Assembly: GCA_022842935.1 (NCBI GenBank)
Contig: JALHOP010000017.1
Coordinates: forward strand, 83,606 to 147,605
Length of the DNA stretch: 64,000 bases
DNA from: Myxococcota bacterium
Lineage (GTDB): Bacteria > Myxococcota > XYA12-FULL-58-9 > JALHOP01
Reading direction: 5' to 3'
Within the stretch, counting starts at the first letter, position 1, and every line of letters starts with the position of its first letter. Positions 36,559 through 45,429 of this stretch are shown piece after piece. The position numbers and the translations under genes were made by a program. The notes beneath the pieces are model-generated. The model saw only the letters and a list, made by a program, of their open reading frames with translations. It searched no databases and was not told where the DNA came from.

Positions 36559-37116
36559 ATGGCCAAGAAAAAGACTGGAGTCGGAGCGAGCGCCAAAGGC
36601 GACTTACTAAGCACCTTGCGTTCGCGCTTCGAAGCGAACGGGCATCGCCATCGCGGACTTGCGTGGGACAAGGTCGCCATACGGCTCGACGCCGCCGCGC
36701 TCGAGAAGCTGCAAGCGATGGAGGCGAGCGGAGGCGAGCCCGATGTCGTGCTCGTCGAGGGGCCAAAGGTCATCACCTTCGTCGATTGCGCAGCCGAGAG
36801 TCCGGCCGGACGACGCAGCCTTTGCTACGACCGCGAAGCATGGCAGGCACGCAAAGAAGCGCGGCCCTCCAACAACGTGCTCGATGTCGCGTCGTCGATG
36901 GGGGTCGAGCTGTTGACCGAAGACGAGTACCGCGTCCTCCAGCAGTCCGAAGCCTTCGACACCAAGACCTCGAGCTGGGTAAGCACACCAGACGCGATTC
37001 GCGCGCTTGGCGGCGCACTCTTCTGCGACCGGCGCTACGACCAAGTCTTCGTCTATCACAACGGCGCGCAATCGTATTACGCCGCGCGAGGGTTTCGCGC
37101 CAAAGTACGCCTGTAA
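36559..37116 (+). CDS. DUF4256 family protein
   Basis: 185 residues from the ATG at 36559; longer frames would overlap the superoxide dismutase gene. Conserved blocks: LLSTLRSRFEANGHRHRGL, GGEPDVV, CAAESPAGRRSLCYDREA, GVELLTEDEYR, FDTKTSSWVSTPDAIRALGG and ALFCDRRYDQVFVYHNGAQS. These match the DUF4256 family from memory along the full length. The biochemical function is unknown. It probably follows the dismutase on the same transcript (76-base gap). Confidence 0.8.
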   Translation: MAKKKTGVGASAKGDLLSTLRSRFEANGHRHRGLAWDKVAIRLDAAALEKLQAMEASGGEPDVVLVEGPKVITFVDCAAESPAGRRSLCYDREAWQARKEARPSNNVLDVASSMGVELLTEDEYRVLQQSEAFDTKTSSWVSTPDAIRALGGALFCDRRYDQVFVYHNGAQSYYAARGFRAKVRL

Positions 37117-37173
37117 CCGGCGCGTAGGTCGACCTGGACTCGACGCCGCCGGCGGGGGGCTCTACTTTGTCGC

Positions 37174-37668
37174 TTACTTTCCGCGTTCGGACGTCGGCTT
37201 GTAATTCTCATGCAAGAAGGCCGCGATGTCGGCGAGTTGGCGAACCGTCATGACGCGCGTGAAGTCCGGCATGCGCGAGCCGCCGGTCGGGTCCGCCGTG
37301 GAGTCGGGTGAACGGTACCGCGCAATGTGCCGCGACGGGTCGAGGATGGAAGAGAGAATCTTGTTCTCCTCGGGCGCGACCGGCCAGATGCCGCCGAGCA
37401 CCGGCCCGGGCGGGTCGACCGTGGGAGAAGGCAGGTCGACGCCATTCACCGCGTGACAGCTGTTGCAACCAAGCGCCACGAAGGCCTCTTTGCCCGCCGC
37501 GATGTCACCGTTGGGGAGCCGAACGCGGACGGTGTGGTGCTCGTTGTCAGCGCCGACCGCGCGCCCAGACATCCCGACCCGCGTCTCGCCATCGGCCGAC
37601 TTCGGGGGTTGTGAATCACAAGCGCTCGACACAAGGCCAAGGAGCAAAGCCCAACATGACGGTTTCAT
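37174..37668 (-). CDS. c-type cytochrome lipoprotein
   Basis: 164 residues from the ATG at 37668. The signal peptide ends LVSSAC, followed by a hydrophilic linker. The class I cytochrome c domain has one haem site, CNSCH near residue 75, and an axial Met in GSRMPDF near 137. Periplasmic or outer-membrane electron transfer is expected. No oxidase or dehydrogenase partner is adjacent. Confidence 0.8.
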   Translation of the reverse strand: MKPSCWALLLGLVSSACDSQPPKSADGETRVGMSGRAVGADNEHHTVRVRLPNGDIAAGKEAFVALGCNSCHAVNGVDLPSPTVDPPGPVLGGIWPVAPEENKILSSILDPSRHIARYRSPDSTADPTGGSRMPDFTRVMTVRQLADIAAFLHENYKPTSERGK

Positions 37669-37725
37669 GGCCAGAGCTTCTCTCAACCGACGGCTTGAGC
37701 TCAATGCCAGGCGACCTCAAAAAAA

Positions 37726-38910
37726 TTAGAGGCCAACCCGCGCAAGGCGCACCAGAAAGCCTGCGCACACATCGACGACCGACAGCTCAGCATCCCCTGG
37801 CTCGAGGGCAAGTCCCGATAGGCACGACGTAGCGGACATGGGCGGCCTCAGGCGGGCGTTACCATAGACGGTCATGAGCTCATCATCGCCGGTCGCAAGT
37901 CCGTCCGCTCCAGCGAGCACTTGCCGGACGGTGAAGCCGCTCGCGATGAACAGGTTTCCGAAGCTGTCGACCGCGAGGCTCCGCGGCTGTGTCATGGCGA
38001 CGAAGCGAGCGGTTCCGGAGCCTGCGAGTCCAGGGCTGCCATCGCCAGCGACCACGTACACGAGCCCCGCAACGCGATCGACGCGACGAACTTGATGATT
38101 GCCTGTATCCGCAACGAGTAGGTTGGCAGGGCCTGCGCCCCGTGGTTCGATCAGAACGCCCTCGGGCAACTGCAGGTGAGCCTCGGCGATCGGAACCCCC
38201 GCCGTCACGTCGAAGTCGGGCAAACCGAGGTGCGCGATACCGACCACGGTGCTGGTACCGGCGTCGGTGACCGCACGCACGACGTGATTGTTGCGGTCGG
38301 CCACGTAGAGCGTTCCGTCTGCCGGGTCGAAGGCGAGTCCCATCGGCGTATCGAACCGACTCGCGAGTCGAGCGCCGTCTGCGTAGCCGTTCCCCCCACC
38401 ACCAGCGTACCGGTTGACGATCCACGTGCGCGAGTCGGTTGGCACGACGAGCTCGATCCGATAGATGAGCCTCGGCGTCGGAGACGAATAGCCGCGCAGG
38501 CAAGGTTCGGGCGTCCACGTGCGCGCTTCGGAGCCTACGGGTGCCCGCACGGTTGCCGTGGCCGCTCGAGATTCGCGGCCTCGAAGGCCCCTGTGCCGAA
38601 GGGATCGACGCGGCCCAGAGCTGTCGTCAGCTCGCCGTCAGGGTCGACGCCCGGCCTCGCCTGCGTCGGTCGTGCACGCGTTACCGTCCGCTGCGGCGAG
38701 CAGGTCGGTACCCACGGCTTGCACGCACGGACGACCAGGTGATGCGCAGATGCCGAGATCGACGACGCAGCTGGTGCCATCGGGACATTGCGCGCTCGTC
38801 GAGCAGGTCACCTGCGAGCCGCTGGGGATCGGCAGGTTCACACCACAAGCCATCACCAGCGGCGCTAACCAGGGAGCTCCCCAGACGAGCACGTCGAGTC
38901 TTGGACGCAT
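37726..38910 (-). pseudogene. NHL-repeat lipoprotein gene with frame disruptions
   Basis: Three consecutive frames form one gene. 38910-38638 encodes a lipoprotein N-terminus (ending PLVMAC, then Cys-rich VTCSTSAQCPDGTSCVV). 38640-38535 continues in another frame (DPDGELTTALGRVDPFGTGAFE). 38550-37726 returns to the first frame with four to five NHL beta-propeller repeats (GLAFDPADGTLYVADRNNHV, NLLVADTGNHQVRRVD, LAVDSFGNLFIASG). Two compensating shifts are needed to read through. It is either a recent pseudogene or holds sequence errors; the propeller part could still be translated from the GTG at 38550. Confidence 0.65.
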
Positions 38911-39081
38911 CGGTCAGGGATTATTCGGGCGCCGGCGCCGACGTGCAACCGTTTCCGACCGGACAGGAGCTTTGAGCGACGGCCCTTTCACACCTCGTGA
39001 CACAACGTCACACCCTCTGACGGCGATAGTTCCTCCTGGTCCCACCGGCCGAAACAACCAGAATATTCAGGAGATCTCACG

Positions 39082-39474
39082 ATGGCATTGGTAATTTCCG
39101 CAGATGCGCCGGTCCGCGAAAGCAGCGTCGCGGTAGGTGGCTCGTCGAGCAATGCGCCTCGAAGCGGTAGCACTCTCGTCGCAGCGGCCCTCGCGCAGCC
39201 CATTCAGACCGCAGAGCTGAATGCGACCATGCAGTGGTTTGGGCCCGGTCCACGCTTTCCGCGCCCAGACCGCGACTGGGATGGTATCCCGGACCATCGC
39301 GACCGTGACCGCGATAACGATGGCATTCCGAATCGTTGGGACCCGAATCCCAACCGCCCGAACTATCCCTATCGGATTCCGCCGTACCACCGCTTCGACC
39401 GGCCCTGCCGACCCTACGAAAGGCCGGACTTCTACAACCGGTTTTGGCAGCCGCGCTGCTACGGGCGGTACTAG
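39082..39474 (+). CDS. Small Asp/Arg-rich protein with calcium-binding-like repeats
   Basis: 130 residues; the ATG has GGAG about 8 bases upstream. No signal peptide is evident. The middle contains DRDWDGIPDHRDRDRDNDGI, matching thrombospondin type 3-like D-x-D-x-D-G-I-x-D calcium loops. An Asn/Pro/Arg/Tyr-rich tail follows (NRPNYPYRIPPYHRFDRP and on). Such repeats usually occur in secreted proteins, so the lack of a signal is odd. Function unknown. Confidence 0.6.
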   Translation: MALVISADAPVRESSVAVGGSSSNAPRSGSTLVAAALAQPIQTAELNATMQWFGPGPRFPRPDRDWDGIPDHRDRDRDNDGIPNRWDPNPNRPNYPYRIPPYHRFDRPCRPYERPDFYNRFWQPRCYGRY

Positions 39475-39486
39475 AGCCGAATCGCC

Positions 39487-39513
39487 GTCGCCCGCCGTCA
39501 GGGAGCGGGCGAC
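39487..39513. terminator. Stem-loop between convergent genes
   Basis: GTCGCCCGC and GCGGGCGAC form a perfect 9-base stem with a 9-base loop in the 62-base gap between convergent stops. There is no T-run on either side, so if it terminates it does so by structure alone or with help from Rho. Confidence 0.5.
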
Positions 39514-39536
39514 AACCGGCTTCTCGCCTTCGGAGC

Positions 39537-40910
39537 TCAGGGCTCGGCGAGTCCGGGCTCACTGACGAGCCCGCCGATCTTGTGGCGCACCAGCTCGAGG
39601 TGCCGCCGCAACAAGTAGATTTGCTCGGCATGCGCGCCAGCCACCTTGCGACTTACGATCGCTTGCTCGATTTCATCGAGCTTCTCGAGGAGCTCGGTGC
39701 GACGCGCCTCCGTCAGCACCGCGCGTAGCGTCGCGCGCTCGACCTCGGCGATCTCACCATACCGCTTGTTGATGCGGCGCTGGACCCGCCAGGCGAACAC
39801 CTGTGGAAGCAGTCGAAACGCCGGGATGAGGAGCACCAAGATCGGGATAATCGACAGGGCAATCCGGTTGACGAAGCTCGCCACCCAGAAGGGCAGGTAG
39901 CGGTACGTTAGGCTCCTATCGCCCGACTTGTAGTAGCGCGCTGCATCCGCGCTAATCGGCAACTTGAAGGTCGATGGGTTGGGGAACTGACCTGCGGCTT
40001 GCAGCAGAGAGGCGCGCCGGTGTGCTTGAAAAGCGGCCTCGAGAAGCAAATCTGACAGAGCTGGATGCAAGTCCGCTCGCGCGACCAACTCGACGGTGGG
40101 CGCCAAGAGGTGCGTGTCTTCCCTCGGCAATCCCTCGCCCAGATCGAACGCCCCCGCTGGGATGTCGAGCTTACTCAAGTACGGGAACCGGCGCACGTAG
40201 CCATCTGCTTGTATGAACTCGAAGAGCCGAATGCCCTCTTGGCGCAACAGCCCGCGCATCGACTTGAGCGAGGCCGAGTCACCCGACAGAACGATCGCGT
40301 CGACGCGTCCCTCGATGAGCGCCTTCGACGCGTCTTCGCCTTCGAGGCTCAGCAAGGTCGTCTCGCCTTTGGGCTCGATGCCATTCGCCTTGAGGAGCGC
40401 GAGCGCGAGCCACTCGGTACCACTCCCCTCGGGGCCAATGGCGATCCGCTGCTTCTCGAGCTCGGAGAGGCGCTCGATGCGCTTCTGTCCGCGATAGAAA
40501 ATCATCAGCGGCTCGTAAAACATGCTGCCGAGCGAGCTCAGGGACGCATGGTCGTCGCCTGGAGTAAGTCCAGACTGGACGAACGCGATGTCGACCTTCG
40601 ACGCCGGGTCTTCGACACGCTTCAAGTTGTCGAGCGAGCCGTCGGTCTCGAGGACGATGAGCTCAATGCCGTTGCGCGCCAGGATGGGTTGATAGCGTTT
40701 GGCCATCCTCTCGAAGGTGCTGCCCTTGGGGCCAGCCGCAAGCGTAAGCACCTGCGGTGGCGCGGAGCGCACGAAATAGGTCGCCGCCCAAACAGTCGCG
40801 ACGGCGCTCAGCACGACGATAGCCGCGACCTGGATCCAGCTTCGCTTCGATGGCGCAGTGCCATCTGCCCGTGACTCTTCGGCGATTGTCATGGAGGCCT
40901 TATCGGGCAC
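39537..40910 (-). CDS. TAXI-family TRAP-type solute-binding protein, membrane-tethered
   Basis: 457 residues. An N-terminal membrane anchor (about 25-47) precedes a periplasmic TAXI-type binding domain (LTLAAGPKGSTFERMAKRY, VDIAFVQSG, IAIGPEGSGTEW). A second membrane helix near 345-370 leads to a cytoplasmic coiled coil (EIAEVERATLRAVLTEARR, then LEKLDEIEQAI). TAXI proteins normally deliver substrate to a TRAP permease, but none is adjacent and this one is fixed to the membrane at both ends. Some relatives in other bacteria share this layout; a sensory use of the binding domain is possible. Confidence 0.8.
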   Translation of the reverse strand: MPDKASMTIAEESRADGTAPSKRSWIQVAAIVVLSAVATVWAATYFVRSAPPQVLTLAAGPKGSTFERMAKRYQPILARNGIELIVLETDGSLDNLKRVEDPASKVDIAFVQSGLTPGDDHASLSSLGSMFYEPLMIFYRGQKRIERLSELEKQRIAIGPEGSGTEWLALALLKANGIEPKGETTLLSLEGEDASKALIEGRVDAIVLSGDSASLKSMRGLLRQEGIRLFEFIQADGYVRRFPYLSKLDIPAGAFDLGEGLPREDTHLLAPTVELVARADLHPALSDLLLEAAFQAHRRASLLQAAGQFPNPSTFKLPISADAARYYKSGDRSLTYRYLPFWVASFVNRIALSIIPILVLLIPAFRLLPQVFAWRVQRRINKRYGEIAEVERATLRAVLTEARRTELLEKLDEIEQAIVSRKVAGAHAEQIYLLRRHLELVRHKIGGLVSEPGLAEP

Positions 40911-41048
40911 GGGCGGGCGCGAGGGAAGAATCGAGGCGATTGTTCCTTGATTCAGCCGGGTTGGCGCGAGCCGGGCTCAGCGCGCGGGTGACCGGGCCGC
41001 CGCAAGAACCACGAAACACGCACCCACCCCTCCCCGATACTCGCGCTC

Positions 41049-41525
41049 ATGGATACCTCTTCGATCGGACGCCTCGGGGCCCGCGCGTTCGCCTCGGCCA
41101 AGGCCGCGCCTTCCCAAGGTCAGCTCTTGAGCGAGCTGCTCATCGCCATGGCGGCCGCCGTGCCTGCGACAGGCACCAAGAAGTTCTCCGCCAAGGAGAT
41201 TGGCGAGGTCTTGAAGCTCGCAGGCGATGACTTGAAGCGCTTCATGCCACTCGTCGTCGAAGCCTCGCTTACGAGCGCCGGAGCGGTGACCCTGGTCCTG
41301 CGCGACGAGTTTCGCTTTCGCCCCACCCCTGAAGCGCGCGACCTGGTCATCCGCATCGCGTTCCGCGGCGTCATCGCGCCGGGCAAGCTGACGATCGACG
41401 AAGGGCTCGCCGCAGTGGTTGGCTTCGTGAAAACGAACATCAAGCGCATCGAAGAAGCAGCCGAAGAGGGCGTGCGGGGCGTGCGCGTCGTCGCTGGGCT
41501 CGGCACTGAGTTCTATCCCATCTAA
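41049..41525 (+). CDS. Hypothetical protein
   Basis: 158 residues, no signal peptide, not recognised. It has an Ala-rich start, a Lys-rich helical segment (KKFSAKEIGEVLKLAGDDLK) and a beta-rich centre (AVTLVLRDEFRFRPTPEARD). It ends with a helix-strand unit (VRGVRVVAGLGTEFYPI). It stands alone between two minus-strand genes. Codon use and composition match its neighbours, which supports a real gene. Confidence 0.5.
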   Translation: MDTSSIGRLGARAFASAKAAPSQGQLLSELLIAMAAAVPATGTKKFSAKEIGEVLKLAGDDLKRFMPLVVEASLTSAGAVTLVLRDEFRFRPTPEARDLVIRIAFRGVIAPGKLTIDEGLAAVVGFVKTNIKRIEEAAEEGVRGVRVVAGLGTEFYPI

Positions 41526-41565
41526 TCGCTACGCGGCTCGCGCCTACCGCCCGCGCTCGTGCGCC

Positions 41566-43350
41566 TCATGGGCTCGTCAAGTCAGCGGACAATAGTGTTC
41601 GCAAGATGTCCCGCGCCTGCGTTCGCGCGCGTTCGGCCCGAGCCGTCGGCTGCGGGTTGGCGAGCACGGTTTCGAACGCGGTAACGGCCGCCGCACGGTC
41701 GTTGGCCTGCAGATAGAGCGCGCCGAGACGCAGTTGGGGCGTAACGAGCCCCGGAAAGCGCGACGCGAGCTCTTCCCAGAGCTCGATGGCTTCTTTGCGC
41801 TCGAGAGAGCGAGCCTGCAGATCGCGCCTGAAGAGCTCATCGTCGAAGTCGAAACGCAGCGCGGCGGCCTCGGTCGACGCTTCGATCGCGGCATCCATAC
41901 GGCCAGCCTTAGCCAGCGCAAGGGCGTGCTGCGATGCGCTACGGCCGTGCTCGGGCAAGAAGAAGCGAGCGCGCTCGAGATACGTCGCTGCAGGTCGGCC
42001 GGCGCGCAGCGCGTCACGCCCGAGGGTCCAGTAGGCGTTGCCAACGAAGAAACGCACGCCCTGCAAGGCGCCAACAACCACGACCGCGGCGATCAGAATG
42101 CGATGCCCGCTGGAGCGCACAGCAGTAGGTGAGAGCCAGCCCAGCAAGAAGAACAACAGAACGAACGTCGATGGCACGCGCAATGGCGAGTCCGCGAAGC
42201 CGTTCACGACGATCGCCGCGATGGCCGCCCCGGCGGCGACCGAAAGTGGTTCGGCGCGCCGACAGGCGTACGCCAAAGCGGACACAACCAGAACCAGGAA
42301 TGCGATGACGGTGGGCAACCCACCCTCGGCCGCCAGTTGCAGAAGGTCGTTGTGCACGAAATCGACGCTCGACAGCGGCATGAACACCAACGGGTCGCCG
42401 TGAATCACAGAGGCCGCCGCGCGCCCGTATTCTGACACGTAACCGCCGAGCCCCACCCCGGTGAGCGGTCTTTCACTCACCAAGAAAAGCGCAGCCCGCC
42501 ACAGAAAAAGTCTCCCACGCAACCATGGCGCGGTCGCGAAGGGCTCCTGCCGCCACACGAACGCCACCAGGAGGACGATACCCGCCGCCGCGCTCGCAGC
42601 GAGCCCCAGGCGCCACCGTCGCGTGACGCCCCTGCTCATGAGCACGAACATCAGCACACCCGCGGCGAGCGTCAGCACCCCGCCCTTCGAGAGTGTGGCC
42701 ACCGTGGCTACCGCGAGCAGCAGCGCGATTGCATAGTGCGGCCAGCGCCGCTTCGCAGTGACGGCGAGGGCGAGCGACATGGGCACGAGCGGCGCGATGA
42801 ACGCTGCCGCCCAGTTCGGGTTGCCGAGCGTTCCGGGCGCGCGAAACTCGAGTCCGGTGTAGACGTCGCTCGTGAGCCAACGGAGCCCCGCGGCCTGGAG
42901 CAGCACGATGACAGCGCCCATGGCTCCGCTTGCGGTCAACACGATGGTGCTCATTCGCCGCGCGCGGTCGTCATCGTCGAGCGCTACGCCGGTCACGACG
43001 AACAGCGCGAGCCCAGAAAGTAGGCCAAGTGCGGTAGGCCAGTGTGCCCGGGCAAGCGACGGGGACAACGCAGGCAGCAAGGTTGCCAACGCGACGAACA
43101 GGCCGACGGGCCACGAGCGCACAGGAAAACGCAGGGGGGCTCGGCGCACGACGAGGGCGGTGCCGACAAGAGCCAAGGCCAGCCCGAACACACCCCACTT
43201 CGCGAGCCGGAAGCCACCAGCCTGCTGCGGCAACGCGAAGAGCGCCGTGAGCGCGACAATGAAGGCGGGAGTGAGCGCGACGACTCCGTACACGCCCACG
43301 CTGCTGTGCACGCCGTGGTTAGGCGTCTCCGAGACTACTCGTTGTGGCAC
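41566..43350 (-). CDS. O-antigen ligase/polymerase-like membrane protein with TPR tail
   Basis: 594 residues with about ten to twelve membrane helices (about 22-425). The large periplasmic loop carries the Wzy_C-type signature: RAPGTLGNPNWAA, a Lys-Gly-Gly in LSKGGVLTL, and RGRLFLWRAALFLVSERPLT followed by GVGLGGYVSEYG. The last 170 residues form TPR-like repeats (DAAIEASTEAAAL, QLRLGALYLQANDRAAAVTA). Members attach or polymerise lipid-linked sugars at the outer face of the inner membrane. No other polysaccharide gene is nearby. GTG at 43350 overlaps the preceding lipoprotein gene by 16 bases; later starts are possible. Confidence 0.75.
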   Translation of the reverse strand: MPQRVVSETPNHGVHSSVGVYGVVALTPAFIVALTALFALPQQAGGFRLAKWGVFGLALALVGTALVVRRAPLRFPVRSWPVGLFVALATLLPALSPSLARAHWPTALGLLSGLALFVVTGVALDDDDRARRMSTIVLTASGAMGAVIVLLQAAGLRWLTSDVYTGLEFRAPGTLGNPNWAAAFIAPLVPMSLALAVTAKRRWPHYAIALLLAVATVATLSKGGVLTLAAGVLMFVLMSRGVTRRWRLGLAASAAAGIVLLVAFVWRQEPFATAPWLRGRLFLWRAALFLVSERPLTGVGLGGYVSEYGRAAASVIHGDPLVFMPLSSVDFVHNDLLQLAAEGGLPTVIAFLVLVVSALAYACRRAEPLSVAAGAAIAAIVVNGFADSPLRVPSTFVLLFFLLGWLSPTAVRSSGHRILIAAVVVVGALQGVRFFVGNAYWTLGRDALRAGRPAATYLERARFFLPEHGRSASQHALALAKAGRMDAAIEASTEAAALRFDFDDELFRRDLQARSLERKEAIELWEELASRFPGLVTPQLRLGALYLQANDRAAAVTAFETVLANPQPTARAERARTQARDILRTLLSADLTSP

Positions 43351-44735
43351 GGATCATTGGTCGTAACCTCATAGTAGAGCACCGTCAGCGGCGCGTTGCC
43401 CTGACCGCCCGTGTTGGGATTGAGAAAGGTCACGATGGTCTCAACCGTGCTCCACCCCGGCAGCAAACCACTCACGACCGCCTCAGTCGCGCCGACCGCG
43501 TCGCGCTGCTTGTCGAAGACCTGACAGGCTTGCGGGATCTCATCTCGAAACGTCCGCCAAGTAGCGACCGCTCTGCCGAACTCGTCGGTCGACGGTTGGG
43601 TGACGTCGAATGAGCCTTGTGACTCGAGCGCGCTCGAAACGCTCCACTCGATCCCTTTACCTTCGATGGGCCCCTTACGCGGAAAAGCACAGCCTGTCAG
43701 GTCCGTTACAGCGGACCCAAGCACTGCCCGCGCCCAGCCGTCGTAGTAATCGTCTTCGAAGGTGAGCGTCAGATCAATCTGCGTGAAATTCGGGGTCAAT
43801 GGAGCTCGCCAGAGTAAGTCCGGCGTGTTGGTCATGGAGATCTTGTGGCCATACAAGATAAGGGAGCCACAGACGCTCACCTTCGCGGCGTCCTTCTTGT
43901 CGAGCGGTACTTCGACGAGTTCCTGTACCGCGCTCGTGATCTCACCTTCGACCTTGTCTTTGATCTGATCCTTGATCTTGTCCTTGATGAAGTCGGCCGC
44001 AGGGTTGGTCTGGAAGGTCACGAACGTGTCCAGTCCCGATGCGCCAGGGAGAAGCGACGTGCGCGCGGGGGCCGCCGGCTTTCCGAATATCGTAAACGAG
44101 AGCAACGTGAACTGCAGCGGGTCGAGGCGGCCGTCGCCCCAGGTTGGGTCGACGAAGTTGGGGTTGATGCGGCGGGCCCGCTCTTGTCCCAGCGTCCAAA
44201 CGAGTGCTGGAAGGACGTACCCATCGTTGAGCGGAACATCGGGCTCGGTGGGCCCTGCGATGTTGTAGACGTAGAGCAGCCCGCCCAAAAAGTCCTCGTC
44301 GAGGTCCTGGCCACCCTGGTTGTAGGGGAACGCAAGGCCGACGTTCTGCTCGACAAGACCCTCAGCGAAACCCTTCGCGTCCACAAGGCTCCCCCCGGCG
44401 TAAGCCTCCGCCATCCGCGTCACGACCAGCGTCGTCACGAAGGGAAGCCCCGCATCGATACGAGCCTGCGCGCCGGCAACGTCGTCCAATGCCAGCACCG
44501 GAACGCCGAACGCTTCGAGCACCGCCTCGATGTGAGGCGAGACGTCTTCGCTGGCCTCGACAGCGTCGTAGATCATCTTGGCGACGTCATCGACCTGAGC
44601 GTAGGTGCTTGCGACTCCCCCGCCGTTGTCATTGTCGTCGTCGTCGTCGTTGTTCTCACCCGGTGAGCCGGATGAGTCGCAACCAACGGCAATCGCGACC
44701 AAAAGAAACGCTGCCAATAGGGGGTGTCTGGACAT
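43335..44735 (-). CDS. Large lipoprotein of unknown function
   Basis: 466 residues from the ATG at 44735. The signal peptide ends AIAVGC and is followed by a linker with NNDDDDDNDNGGG. The mature protein has a globular part with GGLLYVYNIAGP and TFVTFQTNPAADFIKD, and a Lys-rich amphipathic segment (FIKDKIKDQIKDKVEGEI). A C-terminal beta-rich part (FTQIDLTLTFEDDYYDGWAR) has three Cys. I recognise no family. Asp/Asn linkers of this kind are shared with two other lipoproteins in the window. Confidence 0.6.
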   Translation of the reverse strand: MSRHPLLAAFLLVAIAVGCDSSGSPGENNDDDDDNDNGGGVASTYAQVDDVAKMIYDAVEASEDVSPHIEAVLEAFGVPVLALDDVAGAQARIDAGLPFVTTLVVTRMAEAYAGGSLVDAKGFAEGLVEQNVGLAFPYNQGGQDLDEDFLGGLLYVYNIAGPTEPDVPLNDGYVLPALVWTLGQERARRINPNFVDPTWGDGRLDPLQFTLLSFTIFGKPAAPARTSLLPGASGLDTFVTFQTNPAADFIKDKIKDQIKDKVEGEITSAVQELVEVPLDKKDAAKVSVCGSLILYGHKISMTNTPDLLWRAPLTPNFTQIDLTLTFEDDYYDGWARAVLGSAVTDLTGCAFPRKGPIEGKGIEWSVSSALESQGSFDVTQPSTDEFGRAVATWRTFRDEIPQACQVFDKQRDAVGATEAVVSGLLPGWSTVETIVTFLNPNTGGQGNAPLTVLYYEVTTNDPCHNE

Positions 44736-44789
44736 CTGCACGCCTCGTCGTAGCGGGTGGCAGGGTACTAAAGACACGCACCGGCGCAG

Positions 44790-44999
44790 TCAAGGGCCAC
44801 GCGCGGGTCGGCAGCCAAGCAAGCGAAAGTGGCCAAATACGCGTTCGGCCGGGCAAAAGCCGCTGAAGCTGAACTGGAGAAGGTTCAAGCCCACCGCCAC
44901 AGCGAGTGCCACCCAGTAAGGATGCACCGCAAAGCTCAAGACGACGGACAGAACGACGAGCATACCAGCCAAACGGTAGATGATCTTCGGGTCACACAC
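44790..44999 (-). CDS. DUF2892 (YgaP-like) inner-membrane protein
   Basis: 69 residues with two hydrophobic segments (YRLAGMLVVLSVVLSFAVH and WVALAVAVGLNLLQFSF), then GFCPAERVFGHFRLLGC. The FCP plus terminal Cys pattern is typical of DUF2892/YgaP-type small membrane proteins that often accompany rhodanese, thioredoxin or efflux genes. It follows the thioredoxin gene by 27 bases and shares its transcript. Confidence 0.75.
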   Translation of the reverse strand: MCDPKIIYRLAGMLVVLSVVLSFAVHPYWVALAVAVGLNLLQFSFSGFCPAERVFGHFRLLGCRPARGP

Positions 45000-45026
45000 G
45001 GCACGTCTCCTTGTCGGTCATGGCGG

Positions 45027-45383
45027 TCATTGCTGCTGGGCGATGCTGCGCCGCACTTCATCCATGTCGAGGGCACGTACCTTGGCGACCAGCGTGTCAA
45101 TCGCGGCGGCCGGGAGGACGCCAGGCTGGCTTGCGAGCAGTACTCCGTCTCGCAACACCAGAAGAGTCGGTATCGATTGCACGTGAAAAGCAGCGGCGAG
45201 CCCTGGTTCGGCTTGCGTGTCGACCTTGCCGAAGATGACGTCGGGATGGCGCGTCGCGGCGGCTTCGAAGATGGGGGCGAACATGCGGCACGGGCCGCAC
45301 CACGACGCCCAGAAGTCGAGCAGGACGATTCCGTTCTCGACTGTTGCCTCGAACGTATCCTCTGTTACGTGCACGGTCGCCAT
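45027..45383 (-). CDS. trxA: Thioredoxin
   Basis: 118 residues with the thioredoxin fold: active site WASWCGPCRM near residues 28-37, KVDTQAEPGLAAAFHVQSIP with the cis-Pro, and TLLVLRDGVLLASQPG. No signal peptide, so it acts in the cytosol as a disulfide reductase. A 15-residue C-terminal extension (DEVRRSIAQQQ) is unusual. GGAGG lies in front of the ATG. The promoter-like motif GAATCC-N15-GCTC at 45405-45429 sits just upstream, leaving a leader of about 13 bases. Confidence 0.9.
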   Translation of the reverse strand: MATVHVTEDTFEATVENGIVLLDFWASWCGPCRMFAPIFEAAATRHPDVIFGKVDTQAEPGLAAAFHVQSIPTLLVLRDGVLLASQPGVLPAAAIDTLVAKVRALDMDEVRRSIAQQQ

Positions 45384-45404
45384 TTTTGGGCCTCCATGCA
45401 GGTA

Positions 45405-45429
45405 GAGCCAGCGAGCACGAAAAGGATTC
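45405..45429 (-). promoter_or_regulatory. Putative ECF promoter of thioredoxin-DUF2892
   Basis: Minus-strand GAATCC (45429-45424), 15-base spacer, then GCTC (45408-45405). The same elements with the same spacing occur at 46536-46560 and 46583-46607. The expected transcription start would fall just upstream of the GGAGG of the thioredoxin gene. Confidence 0.5.
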
